From assembly GCF_002234675.1 (NCBI RefSeq), contig NC_019859.2:29768434-29832433 (forward strand): a stretch of DNA of 64,000 nt. Reading direction: 5' to 3'. Positions 24,201-53,149 of this stretch are shown here, piece by piece (position 1 is the first letter of the stretch; each line of letters opens with the position of its first letter). Under the pieces are notes generated by a model. That model did no database searches. It was not told the DNA's origin and worked only from the letters and a program-made list of their open reading frames with translations. The DNA comes from Oryzias latipes. Lineage: Eukaryota > Chordata > Actinopteri > Beloniformes > Adrianichthyidae. Position numbers and translations under genes: made by a program.

Positions 24201-24963
24201 GAGCTGCAGGTAATAACAAAAAGTGTCCCCTATTTTTTCTGCACTCTCACAGCATAAGGATTAACACAAAAATCCCTACATGAAGCAGCTTCAGCATCAG
24301 TTTCACAAGAGTAAAAAATAAACAGCTTTGTCTTTTTAGTGTTTACTTGTGTGAGATTCCAGGTGTTTTGTTGCATCTCCTGGTGTTTGTATAAATGAAC
24401 TTAGTGGGAGTCAGCAGTGATGAAGCGGTCATCAGTTCTCATTGGAGGCAGCAGTGCTCAGCTGTGCAGCAGCAACTGTCTGGAGTTAATGCTGAGATAC
24501 AGCAAGCTCACACAAGAAATGGATTCCTGGAGGCTGAAACTACTGTGGACTCAAAACAAGCCCACATGCATGATGCTTTACTTTGTCTTTTTAGGTATGG
24601 CTTTGAATTTGCACAAGCAAATGTCTGTATTTTCTTGCACATAAATGTAGGATCAAACTACATCTTTACAGCCATACCACAGTAAACTTTCTAGATTAGC
24701 ATCAGGGCTTAACAGCTTCACTTGTATATGCTCCACAGGGACAGTAAAGTTGCTGAGGAGGCTCACAATCTGATGAAGATGCCTGACAGTTGGCTCACCC
24801 GCTCCAGCTTGTCTTTGCGTCGCAGGAAGATGGATGCAGAGTAACCCTGCTGCTGGACGGTGCTGTAGCTGCTGCCGCTGCTTTTCATCTGAGACGGGAA
24901 GGCAGACGGAGCTGGGGGAGCCTCATCCTGCTCCTCAAACCGTGGATTAGCTGACAGTTCCAT
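3035..24963 (-). CDS. pld5: pld5, inactive phospholipase D5 (gene span, 10 coding exons)
   Basis: Ten exons joined by GT-AG introns give one 526-residue frame, close to the roughly 536 residues of human PLD5 (length from memory). The order is a cytosolic N-terminus (1-55), one membrane-spanning segment (about 60-79), an acidic linker, then two phospholipase-D-fold halves. This is the type II membrane layout of the PLD3/4/5 group. The first HKD-like site reads LHSSFWIVD: His216 and Asp223 are present but the lysine position is Ser218. The second site, HNKYVVTD, keeps His431, Lys433 and Asp438. Human PLD5 lacks key residues at both sites and is called inactive; its biochemical role is unknown. 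PLD4 and PLD3 were considered, but the N-terminal KDKLER/YSAS block and the SSFWIVD site match PLD5, and cep170 as upstream neighbour is the human 1q43 arrangement. The start is the first ATG of an exon whose C-terminal half aligns with PLD5. Confidence 0.93.
3541..3749. mobile_element. Foldback MITE in pld5 intron 9
   Basis: Left arm 3541-3610 and right arm 3690-3749 are near-perfect inverted repeats. GTGACTCGTTATCAGTCACT, TTACATCC and TACGTATCCCATC match the reverse complement of GATGGGACACGTAGC, GGATGTAA and AGTGACTGCTAACGAG. No coding capacity is seen. Confidence 0.8.
4135..4190 (+). mobile_element. hAT-type terminus
   Basis: CAGGGGTCACCAACACGG followed by GTGCCCGCGGGCACC resembles termini of hAT/Charlie-like elements. 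I could not find the partner terminus, so the far end may be deleted. Confidence 0.6.
4597..5132. mobile_element. MITE with about 47-bp inverted termini
   Basis: Left terminus GGTACCATAACCATCCGG...GTTCGGGGTCCTTCGAC pairs with right terminus GTCGAAAAGACCCCGAAC...CCGAATGGTTATGGTACC. The interior is non-coding. It sits inside the hAT-derived segment. Confidence 0.75.
5300..5659 (+). pseudogene. hAT transposase C-terminal remnant
   Basis: The 119-codon frame ends with a block reading VSLFGSTYRCESVFSNMN, then IKIRHRTRLTDAHLKDLQL. This is the conserved C-terminal dimerisation region of hAT-superfamily transposases (the ES.FS.MN..K...R.RL.D.HL pattern). The DNA-binding and catalytic parts are missing or unrecognisable, so the copy is dead. 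Confidence 0.8.
6515..6605 (-). CDS. pld5: pld5 coding exon 9 (second HKD site)
   Basis: Acceptor TTTTTTTCCAG, donor GTGAGT, exit phase 1. It contains RLNHNKYVVTDNAVYLG, in which all three HKD residues (His431, Lys433, Asp438) are present. The next intron, about 3.2 kb, is packed with transposable elements. Confidence 0.93.
6679..6844 (-). CDS. pld5: pld5 coding exon 8
   Basis: Acceptor CATCCACAG; donor GTGCGT, chosen because it keeps the frame into the next exon. It encodes YWSTIDEVIREAVVLRGVRV and LLISFWKKTHPLTFNF, one of the best-conserved PLD5 blocks. Confidence 0.92.
6996..7147 (-). CDS. pld5: pld5 coding exon 7
   Basis: Acceptor TCTCTGCAG, donor GTAAGT, exit phase 2. It encodes TSPEIFCSKDRTRDVDAIYQ through VTDYLPLV, the start of the second PLD half. 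It corresponds to the NSPKLFCPKNR and MDYLP regions of human PLD5. Confidence 0.93.
7580..7777 (-). CDS. pld5: pld5 coding exon 6
   Basis: Acceptor CCCTGCAG, donor GTGAGT; 198 bases, phase 0 at both ends. It encodes KELGVVVYNCSCLALDL through IPSIWSKR. The cysteine-bearing YNCSCL block is typical of the PLD3/4/5 group. Confidence 0.93.
8080..8560 (+). repeat. Dispersed fish repeat, copy 2
   Basis: This is the opposite orientation to copy 1. It shares GTCGCCTGTCCATCCTGG, TCATGTGGACATCCCTGAGG, and the end AAGCCCATTGAGACAACT, GGGCTATATAAATAAAATT, followed by TTGAAT-type termini. It lies in pld5 intron 5. Confidence 0.75.
8790..9613. mobile_element. Harbinger-like non-autonomous element with Myb/SANT remnant
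   Basis: Inverted ends AAGGCTACTTTCACACTGCAGG (8790 onward) and CCTGCAGTGTGAACGTAGCCTT (to about 9613) bound about 820 bases. Inside, a minus-strand frame encodes a Myb/SANT-like (MADF-type) motif; see the separate entry. PIF/Harbinger elements encode such a Myb-like protein beside a nuclease. No nuclease is present here. Target-site duplication is unclear. Confidence 0.65.
9135..9326 (-). pseudogene. Myb/SANT-like DNA-binding domain fragment of a transposon
   Basis: A 64-codon frame reads HWKGRDVTDLINIWDD, then IQAKLKGSYRNRVVFEKISS, then RSWLQCQRK. It has the tryptophan spacing and closing QC-K pattern of Myb/SANT-like domains in Harbinger-linked proteins. The frame then breaks. It is not a host gene on present evidence. 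Confidence 0.55.
9891..9916. repeat. CATA microsatellite
   Basis: Tandem ATAC/CATA units (ACATACATACATACATACAT) in pld5 intron 5. Confidence 0.9.
12844..12861. repeat. Poly-C homopolymer run
   Basis: About 18 consecutive C on the plus strand, shortly downstream of the pld5 exon 5 donor on the minus strand. It is a likely site of length polymorphism or assembly error. Confidence 0.9.
12904..13031 (-). CDS. pld5: pld5 coding exon 5 (first HKD-like site)
   Basis: Acceptor CACATCTAG, donor GTAACA. The exon contains the degenerate first HKD site, LHSSFWIVD, followed by GSADMDWRSL. The catalytic lysine position is serine while histidine and aspartate remain. A poly-C run lies in the intron about 40-60 bases past the donor. 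Confidence 0.93.
13349..13457 (-). CDS. pld5: pld5 coding exon 4
   Basis: Acceptor CTGCTTCAG, donor GTGAGT, exit phase 1. It encodes GQLLFQRLLNLKSRRVKLKI and the following helix-strand region of the first PLD half. The spacing to exon 5 is only 317 bases. Confidence 0.92.
13600..13783 (-). CDS. pld5: pld5 coding exon 3
   Basis: Acceptor CTTTCAG, donor GTGATG. It encodes VENIPDDL, where the lumenal domain begins, through VVSSVWDLTSWD, the first beta-strand region of the first PLD half. It enters by completing a phase-2 codon and leaves in phase 0. Confidence 0.92.
14648..14882. mobile_element. Palindromic MITE in pld5 intron 2
   Basis: The arms 14648-14710 and 14820-14882 are inverted copies: AACATGATTTTTCTTATTCATATGAACATC against the reverse complement of GATGTTCACATGAATAGAAAATAATCATGTT. 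They extend to ACATTTCATTTAGCATG and CATGCCTAGTGAAATGT. The centre of about 110 bases is non-coding. Confidence 0.7.
15274..15392 (-). mobile_element. tRNA-derived SINE fragment
   Basis: The minus strand reads GGCACAGTGGCCCAGTGG, then GTTAACACTCTTGCCTCACA, then CCTGGTTCAAGCCCC, then GTTTGCATGTTCTC. These are RNA polymerase III A- and B-box-like elements with the body of a common fish SINE. Copies of the same family lie at 61361-61626 and, in part, at 49650-49800. Confidence 0.8.
15644..15698. repeat. Short hairpin-ended repeat, copy A
   Basis: CTGTCCGACACAAGAGGCCT to GTGTTGGACAG. The 11-base ends can pair. Same family as copies B and C. Confidence 0.7.
16155..16300 (+). mobile_element. Fragment of a fish SINE
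   Basis: AGGAAGGGCATC...GCCAAACCATCTGTGTG and GCTGTGGCGTCCCCTGACGG...CCGAAAGGTGAACAGCAACA match the 3' half of the copy at 61862-62105. Confidence 0.65.
16773..16909 (-). CDS. pld5: pld5 coding exon 2 (membrane segment)
   Basis: Acceptor TTGTCTTCCAG, donor GTAGGA, exit phase 2. It encodes TQQKC followed by a hydrophobic stretch of about 20 residues (alanine, leucine, cysteine, phenylalanine and valine) and then an acidic DDED linker. This is the single signal-anchor segment of the PLD3/4/5 group. Confidence 0.9.
19420..20130 (-). pseudogene. Degenerate LINE endonuclease-domain fragment
   Basis: Minus-strand frames contain GFNIQSSNSDTWKGMVGRNG-LPDLN, then MFEHKG and TWHQDTQGRR..NIVVVS in shifting frames. 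These fit the apurinic-endonuclease module of fish LINEs (GDFNAHVGND.ETW.GVIGRNG, then NT.FEHK...TWHQDT...IDFVVVSSDLRP). Several frameshifts and stops break it, and no reverse transcriptase follows. Confidence 0.6.
21163..21453 (-). mobile_element. Full-length-looking tRNA-derived SINE
   Basis: The minus strand begins GGGCGGCCGTGGTGCAGCGG with an A-box-like GTGGTGCAGCGGTAGG, then a B-box GGTTCGATTCCC. The body includes CTTGGGCAAGACACTGAACC and GTAAAGCGCTTTGTCC. It ends in a repeated CCATTTA tail (plus strand GGTAAATGGTAAATGG). The tRNA-like head makes it mimic a tRNA gene, but no complete cloverleaf is present. Confidence 0.8.
24799..24963 (-). CDS. pld5: pld5 coding exon 1
   Basis: ATG at 24963-24961. 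The exon encodes residues 1-55, a proline/serine-rich cytosolic tail ending in YSASIFLRRKDKLER, which matches the N-terminus of PLD5. It ends in phase 0 at donor GTGAGC. The 5' UTR upstream was not delimited. Confidence 0.88.
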
Positions 24964-27664
24964 TGACAGCCCGAGTACTGATGCAGTCCCCTGGGATGAA
25001 GACGCACTGTCAGTCCTGTATCCCCTCTTTACTTTTTACATTTCTCTCTCTGAAGCTGAATCAGCTGCTGTCGGTCTCTGTGCTGTCTGAGCTACATTCA
25101 GCCTGCACTCTGCCGTTTGTGGCCAGAGCAACACAACCTCTTCACGCTCTCTCTGGGGAGGATGAGTGTGGGTGTAGCTGGTAAAGTACGGTCTCCTGTG
25201 GGAGGGGGATGGGAAGAGTGGGCTTTAGTTGGTCTCTGGACAGGATGAGGATGCAACAGGAGCTGCTACGAGCTGACACTGGCGGTGTTGCTGGGGCGAT
25301 ATGATAAAAGAAATTGTAGACAATCTGGCAAAAAGACTGGCTGTCTCAAACTTCCAGTCTGATTTCCCGCTTGGTGTCTGCAGCACTAACACCTGCAGAG
25401 GCAGATGATCCCAATGCAGCCAATAGGACACGTTCTCTGCGTGCAAGAAACAAAGTCAACCTTTACTATTGTTGTTTACTCAGCCTCATTTTTTACTGGA
25501 TCCAAAAACACACATCAATTGTACTACCAGAAAAAAAGAATTTTATTTAGGCAAAGTTACACTAAATAGTCAGAAATTTGTAGATCAATGCAGGCTTTAA
25601 GTAAAATAATAAGAGTAAAAGTCTGCCTTATAGTCGGTTGAAAGATGTGAAATAAATTTGCTAAAAGTTTGTGCCTTCACACATAAAGGAAAGAGGTTTC
25701 CACGTTCCTGAACAGGTACCATTTCTTCATTTTGAAGCTTGTTCAGATAGCTTTTACACCACGATGCACCAGAATTTCCTGTGTGGGACGGTACCTCATC
25801 AACTAAAGTTAGCACCAAAACGCTTTGGCGGCTTTTGGTTCAGGACAGCCGTAATAAATGAGGATCAGGGGTTACACTGCGATAAGACTACTATCAGACC
25901 AAGAAAACCCTACAGTGGACAGCTATGAGAAAATTACATTTGTTTACCTTCTTTCCCATTAGCTTACAGCCCCTCACCTATTTGTCTTGGCATCTCATGA
26001 TCATTTAACCCCCAAGTGGAGAGATATTTGTAAGAGACTTACTAGTGGTCCTGTACTTGTAAAATTATGTTTATTTTAATGTTTAAAAGGAGGTCAATTT
26101 ATAACTTTAAAATGTTTTTGTCAGAGGACAAACAGTGAATCAGATCACTGAAATCTAGTTGCAGAAATCTCTGTAGAAACTTGTTTTTTCTTTCAAAAGT
26201 CCCAGAAAGATCTAAATTGTTTTTTAAAAAAAGTCAAGCTACAGGTGTTGTTTAAAAAAAAAATCTTTCTAATGTTTAGGGAGTTCATGCTTTTCAAAGA
26301 GTTTGCTTTTTTTTTGCAAATGCAGCAGTGCAAATGCTTCTTATCATACTTTAGATGTAAAAGAAAACCCGCTGGAGAAACAGTTTCTGATTGAAAAATA
26401 GGTGAGAAAATGAGAAGAAACACTAACAGTGGCACTAATGCCCACCTGCAGAAAGTGGTTCGACGGGAATAAAAACTCTGACACAGCTTTGATGGATTAA
26501 GGAAGTGGAGCAGAATATCCGGAGACATACAATTAGCAGTGTGCTACCTCTGGCTGCCTGGCCTCTAAAATCTAATTTGCTGTGTGTACTTGCTGTGCAA
26601 AAGGTGGGAGGTAAGCCATTTGGGTTGTTTGTGGTGGAGAGATGGAGACCCAGGCGGAGGGAGAAGGAGGAACTTAACCATTGTAATTAGCTTTTCTCTA
26701 AACCTGCACAAAGACAGTTTGACCTTAAATCTGACATCATTACGCACTATATAATTAGAATCGAAATTAAGACATGATAAAAGTATTTAAAGACTTTTTG
26801 GCTTTAAAAGCCTCTCAAAATGGAGTTGCTGTCCTTGTAGATCAGTGATGTTGGGAGGAGCTTCAGGAATCTGTTCTGAAACATCTTAGTTACTCTGAAA
26901 AAAGACAAATTTAAGAGGTTTTGAAGGGAAATTCTTTGGAAGATGATCTGATGGTGACTTTGGCACATGTGCGCCTCTTGAGGTTCCTTAAGCACCAAAC
27001 TATACATCTTGATGAATGTCTATTTCACTGTGTGTGACAAAGCAGCTGCTGCTGGAAGAACCCAGACTGCAGGGAATCAGGAGGCGGATGGATGGAGAAT
27101 CAGCTGAACAGATGGTGCTGCAACTCTGAAACTCAAACTACTTAAATTTGATCTAAAGTTACACAAAAATATTTTAGTGATCAGCAAATAAGATTGACTT
27201 CAACAAACTAGAAGTAACAAACCTTGAATTTTTTGTCAACTTGTGAGAAAATGAAAGCTGGTTGCAGATGGTTGCTCTGTTGTCACCAAAGTCAGTGCTG
27301 GGGGAAAATAGAGTAAAAATGGTTTGACTTTATTTTATTTTATTTTTTTCTAACTCAGAGTGGTCATTGCTAAACCAATCGTTTGTCAGCAGCAGTTTTG
27401 CTGTGGTGCTCTACTCCGTGCTATGTTCTCCTCTGTCAGTTGGTTGTAGAATTATGCTTTAAGCGGACGCTGTCTTTACACATTCAGATCTGCATTTCTC
27501 CTATCTATTTGGTGCGCTGCTCGCTGCCCCATGTATTCAAACTTCATCAAACTTTTTAATACTGATCTGTTCTGGGGTTTTTTCCACCAGGGAAATCCAT
27601 TTTCCAGGAAATGTTGAGTCATTTACCTTGTTTTGTGCTCTGATCATCTACAGATACACCTAGT

Positions 27665-27774
27665 TTAGCGGAGCCCCATAGCAAATAAATAATGTTGATC
27701 AGTACATGCATCTTTAGAGCCAGTGGATGCTGTGGTGTCTTCTGAGTGATGTTGGAAACCTGCCGCTGACACAT
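27665..27774 (-). CDS. Unassigned coding-like ORF segment with splice-acceptor start
   Basis: A minus-strand segment preceded by TCACTTCTCCACAG reads DVSAAGFQHHSEDTTASTGS followed by KDACTDQHYLFAMGLR and a stop. Composition looks protein-like, but no family is recognised. It could be a terminal exon of an unknown gene or chance. Confidence 0.2.
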
Positions 27775-27989
27775 CTGTGGAGAAGTGATGGTGGTGATGG
27801 GGGGGGGGGGTGACAGACGATAAAGCAAGAACAGAAAAGTGTTTCACAGCACCCATCCATGAAAAATACAAGACAAGCTGAACTCGTCTTGAAAAAAAGG
27901 GATTTTTGTCTTTGGTGGATGTCTGTTACATCTAAGTCTAACCTTGATTTGGTTTAAAACAGAATGATTGACATACTGGTAAGAGCACA

Positions 27990-28390
27990 GTTTTTACAAA
28001 GTTTCTAGATGAAGCAGAAAAAGAATATAATACCAGAAGAAACTGCTAAATTACTGGGATTTTCACCCACAACTATCTCTAGAATTGACAGAGAATGCTC
28101 TGAAAAAAGAGAAAATATCCAGTGAGTGGCAGGTCTTTGAGCATGGATCCATCCTGCCTAGTATCAACAGTTCATACCGGTGGTGGTGTGATGGTTCAGG
28201 GGATATTTTCTTGGCATATTTTGGCCCCTTTAGTAACAACTGAGCATGGATACAATGCCATAGCCTACCTGAGTCTTGTTGCTGATCATGTCCATCCCTT
28301 TATGACCACGGTGTACCATCTGCTGTTAGCTACTTCCAGTAGGATAAGGCACCATGCCATAAAGCTGGATCCGGTGCATTTTTTTTAAGT
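27990..28390 (+). pseudogene. Tc1/mariner transposase remnant
   Basis: The frame 28122-28388 contains CLVSTVHTGGGVMVQGIFSW, then GYNAIAYLSLVADHVHPFMT. This is the middle of the Tc1-like transposase catalytic domain (compare GGGSVMVWG.FS and AY..I..DH..P). The conserved Q-D-N-A-P-C-H region that should follow is frameshifted away, and no terminal repeats were paired. Dead copy. Confidence 0.8.
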
Positions 28391-28893
28391 AAAAAACTAA
28401 TTAATAATGAATGAATAATGAATGAGAAAATGAAAACACAATAGCATTACTCAAACATAATAATTAAAAAGGCCAGCCTGGTGCATTAAGATGTTTTAGC
28501 TGCCTACACTGAAAAAAAAAAACTTAAGCAAGAGAGCAGAGAAGCAGGAAATCTCTAGTAAGTCAACCAACCTCAGAGGTCAAGGAGCAGCAGATGTTCA
28601 GCAGCTCTCAAGGATTCTCGCATCAGTCACCTTTAGAGTTCTGACAGTGCAAGTGAAAGTGACAGCACTGAAACCTGAGGAAACATTAGGAACGTCTTTT
28701 CTACAAAGGTCACTTTATGTGGCTCTAAGTACACTAAGCACAATGTCCAAAGAACTGACATGGAGATGCCGAAAGTCTTATTCTAAAACAAAACTACAAT
28801 CTGAGAAGCCACAGAGTTTGTTGGCTGATGCTGGCATTGTTTCTTAGAATAACTATGGCTGCAACATGTGCATTTTAGCATTAGTATGCGCGT

Positions 28894-29070
28894 TTATTTG
28901 TCTTGGCAAACAGACAGTTTGAGGTCTGTGACTACACCACCCTCACAGCTGACTTTTTCTTCTGTTTGTGATACTTTCAGAAGTGAATCTTCTGCTGTGT
29001 TTAGATCGTTGTTCTGCTGCAAAGCCCAGGGCTCTTGAGCTGGTGGTCTCTCGAGAACAATCTCCTTCAG
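28894..29070 (-). CDS. Unassigned coding-like ORF segment
   Basis: After a possible acceptor (CTCCTGAAG), the minus strand reads EIVLERPPAQEPWALQQNND through KLSVCQDK and a stop that overlaps an AATAAA hexamer. It is charged and protein-like with no recognised domain. It might join the ORF at 29418-29651 or be chance sequence in the cep170 3' flank. Confidence 0.22.
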   Translation of the reverse strand: MKEIVLERPPAQEPWALQQNNDLNTAEDSLLKVSQTEEKVSCEGGVVTDLKLSVCQDK

Positions 29071-29251
29071 GAGGACATGCACTAATTGTTCAATTATTTA
29101 TATGATGTTAAATGAGGAAATATTAATTCTTTTTTTGAGTTATTGAAAATATAGTTCGACCAACTATATTTTGAATATCGACAAACTGAAAAATATATGT
29201 AGGTGATGCTTTTTAATATGAAAGCAGCAGCAAACACAGCTCATCATGCAT

Positions 29252-29257
29252 TTTATT
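29252..29257 (-). terminator. Candidate poly(A) signal for cep170
   Basis: This is the first minus-strand AATAAA I see past the cep170 stop at 30238, giving a 3' UTR of about 1 kb. A second lies at 28893-28898. Confidence 0.35.
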
Positions 29258-29417
29258 GAAAATGAGACAAACAAGGACATATTGCAAGGTCAACATTTAA
29301 CCCAACAACAATTAAAAAAGAGTTATACAAAACAAACCGATCCCCATATGCCGACACAAAGTACAGTTCCAGTCATATTAAAGCTCTTTTTGGTGAAAAT
29401 GTTGTCAGCAGTTCTGG

Positions 29418-29651
29418 TTACATTCGAGTGTAAACTCCAACTGGAGGAACTCTGCCGATCACAAATGATCTGTTGCATTTGAATGGAACACATGCAGCGG
29501 AGGGCGTGAGGTCCCCGTCTGACACTGCTGCAACACGACGTCTGTCATCAGAAGCACTTTTCTGAAGCATTTGTGTTGGAACAGCTGCTCTCAAACTCTG
29601 CTTTTGTGTAAAGAAAGTGTTGAGCTCTGCGTCAGAAATGGGGAGATTCCT
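29418..29651 (-). CDS. Unassigned coding-like ORF with good splice acceptor
   Basis: After TTTGCACTTTCACAG, the minus strand stays open for 77 codons: RNLPISDAELNTFFTQKQS, a basic/serine stretch, then CVPFKCNRSFVIGRVPPVGV and a stop. No ATG start exists, so it would be an internal or terminal exon. It does not align with the C-terminus of human CEP170 as I remember it, and the cep170 exon 18 donor-like site cannot join to it in frame. Confidence 0.28.
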   Translation of the reverse strand, partial: RNLPISDAELNTFFTQKQSLRAAVPTQMLQKSASDDRRRVAAVSDGDLTPSAACVPFKCNRSFVIGRVPPVGVYTRM

Positions 29652-30237
29652 CTGTGAAAGTGCAAACACTAGAATTGATCCTTTTTCTTCCACTCTCTGT
29701 GATTGTTTGGGTCAGGCCACTTGTGACAGTCTATATATGGGAAAAAAAATACTTTTCTGAGGCTACACTTGGGTTTCTGTCTGAAGCATTGGATTTCATC
29801 TCACATTTACATTTACGTTTTTAAAGGGTTGTTTCTGAAAGAATTGTAAGGATAAAAATATATGTATGCTTTTAATATTATGTGGCAGCGCACACAGACA
29901 TTTCTTTAGACTTTTTCTAATGCAAGTTTCTGACTTTTGTCACAAACAAGGATTCAAAGGTGCACATCAGCATTTAAAATAGATTTAAAACATTTGAGGA
30001 TGACATATATTCTAAACGTGACAATTTAACTTTATCAAATATTTGTGGGAAAATGGATATTAAGAATGAGCTGCAGTACAAAAACACCAAAGGCTTGATA
30101 AAAGCCGCTCCTTTCAAAGCTCAGCAGTTGACACTATAAGCGGACTTTCAGCAATCTGTGAATCCAAAAAGGATCTTCCTGCTTTCATGAAGTCCAGCTG
30201 GAGAAAGGGCATTGCTGACCTTTCAGTCTCAAACTTA

Positions 30238-51630
<21,393 letters not shown>

Positions 51631-51877
51631 CTGACAAAGTAGACATAGACACAGTTATCCGTGAGTCTTTTTACGGGACTTTGGTCAACAAGGACTTTCT
51701 CTCCAAAGTGGAAAAAGAGCATAAAAAGAACATTTCAGCATCCTAACTTCTGTTCAGGATAACATGTGACACCTGCTGTTTTGGAATAATATATTTGTCC
51801 TCATCTTGTAAAAATTTGGAAATAAACAAGGTATGTAAAGCTGTCTTTGTTGATGCTAAAATAGTATATATTTGCAG

Positions 51878-51902
51878 TATATATATATATAAGTATATAT
51901 GT
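51878..51902. repeat. TA-rich microsatellite
   Basis: GTATATATATATATAAGTATA, just upstream of the cep170 start exon. Confidence 0.85.
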
Positions 51903-52139
51903 GCAGTGCTACTGAAAAATACAAGTTTTAAGAAAACTTGAAGAAAATTGCTTTAGTCTAAACTTTCAGCTGCTCAGCAGAGTCACACAGAGGAGCTGCC
52001 TGAGGAAGAGGAGGAGAGGATGATGTGGGTCATCATGTGAGACACATCCAGAGGAGAAACTGCTAATTTAATCACCCCCCACCCACCACCACCACCACCA
52101 TTTCTCCCATGATTCTCTCTGTCCGTGCTCACACAACAG

Positions 52140-52941
52140 CTCGTTTCACGCTACCCCCCCGCAGAGGGCAGTCCAGGCTGTGCTGACTCACGCTCTCAGG
52201 TGGGATTTAATTACAGTCAGCTCCAGTGGGGGCAGACTGCTGGCTCCCAGGAGGAGAGCGCCGGGGCCCCCAGCCGCCCAGATGTGACGCGCGGGCAGGC
52301 GGCTGGAAGCTCTCAGAAGTCTACGCTGACGGCAGCGCCCCCCTCCCCCCACGCGCTCAGGATGCAGCTGATGCTCGAATCGACCAATGGCAGCGCCCGA
52401 AAATTAGCCCGTTAGGCCGAATCCCGGCCCAGCAGCAGCGCGGAGCCCCGCGCACCGGACGGAGGACTCGGGCTGAATCATCACATCGCCGATCACGCAC
52501 ACTGACGTCTCTGTCTGTGCAGCTCAGATGGAGAGCAGGGACCCTTCACAGCCCCCCCGCAGGCGCCTCTCAGCAGGTTGTAAGCCGATCCGGACCGACC
52601 GAGCCCAGAGATCCGGACCAGATTCCCGATCGGATCTCTGCTGTTTTCAAAGCGAACAAATAACAGTGCGGCTGTCTGCTGACGAACAACATCCCATGAT
52701 CTCTATCGTGCTGATGATCGTCGCGCAGCTCCGGTACACAGCAGAGCCGCTCTCCATCCTTAAAACGAGGAGGCAGCACAGTGTTCGAACCCCCACACGC
52801 CCCCCGCAGAAAACCACACAAACACGCAGAGGTATCTCACCGGAGCGCAGCCTGCATCCGACACCGAGCGCCGCGGCCGCTCTGCCAGCCCGCTGCCCAG
52901 CCCCGCTGCAGTACCGAGTCTTGGCCTGACGGTGGCGCTGC
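52140..52941 (-). promoter_or_regulatory. cep170: CpG-rich promoter region of cep170
   Basis: CpG density is far above the surrounding A/T-rich sequence, with GC boxes and clusters such as GAGCGCCGCGGCCGC near 52868. It lies just upstream of the cep170 start and ends at the noncoding-exon donor. Long plus-strand ORFs here are artefacts of high GC. Confidence 0.7.
52841..52941 (-). other. cep170: Probable noncoding exon 1 of cep170
   Basis: The minus strand has GGATGCAGGCTGCGCTCCG followed by a strong donor GTGAGATACC, inside the CpG island and in the right place to splice to an acceptor (CTACTTTGTCAG) at 51631. The 5' boundary is arbitrary because the transcription start is not visible. Confidence 0.5.
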
Positions 52942-53149
52942 GCTCCTAATTAGGAAGGTTATGTCATATAAAACGTCAATTTGACTGTTCTAGTAAGTAT
53001 ATATTTGGTTTGTTATGCATTGGATTATTAACACCAAATCAGTTTCTCTTTTATTGCGTCTTAACATGACCATACATTCAAACTCAAATATTAAAACAGA
53101 GATTAAGAGGGTAAAAGAAGTAACAGTAGACCTCGGTATCTGCAGGAGA

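Larger units (their letters stand above)
16910..24798. other. pld5 intron 1
   Basis: A 7.9-kb intron. It contains a degenerate LINE fragment and a SINE (separate entries). Elsewhere I see no conserved exon-like frame. A long open plus-strand frame at 18419-18892 has no recognisable domain. Confidence 0.6.
24964..30237. other. Interval between pld5 and the cep170 stop
   Basis: It holds the probable pld5 5' region (24964-25450), a Tc1 transposase remnant (about 28000-28390), three unassigned coding-like minus-strand ORFs (27665-29651) and the probable cep170 3' UTR. No named gene is recognised. In human, no conserved protein-coding gene that I recall lies between CEP170 and PLD5. Confidence 0.5.

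Noticed and set aside
52125..52984. Several plus-strand ORFs of 67-145 codons in the cep170 promoter
   Set aside because: High-GC sequence lacks stop codons by chance. The frames overlap each other and show low-complexity Arg/Pro/Ser composition.
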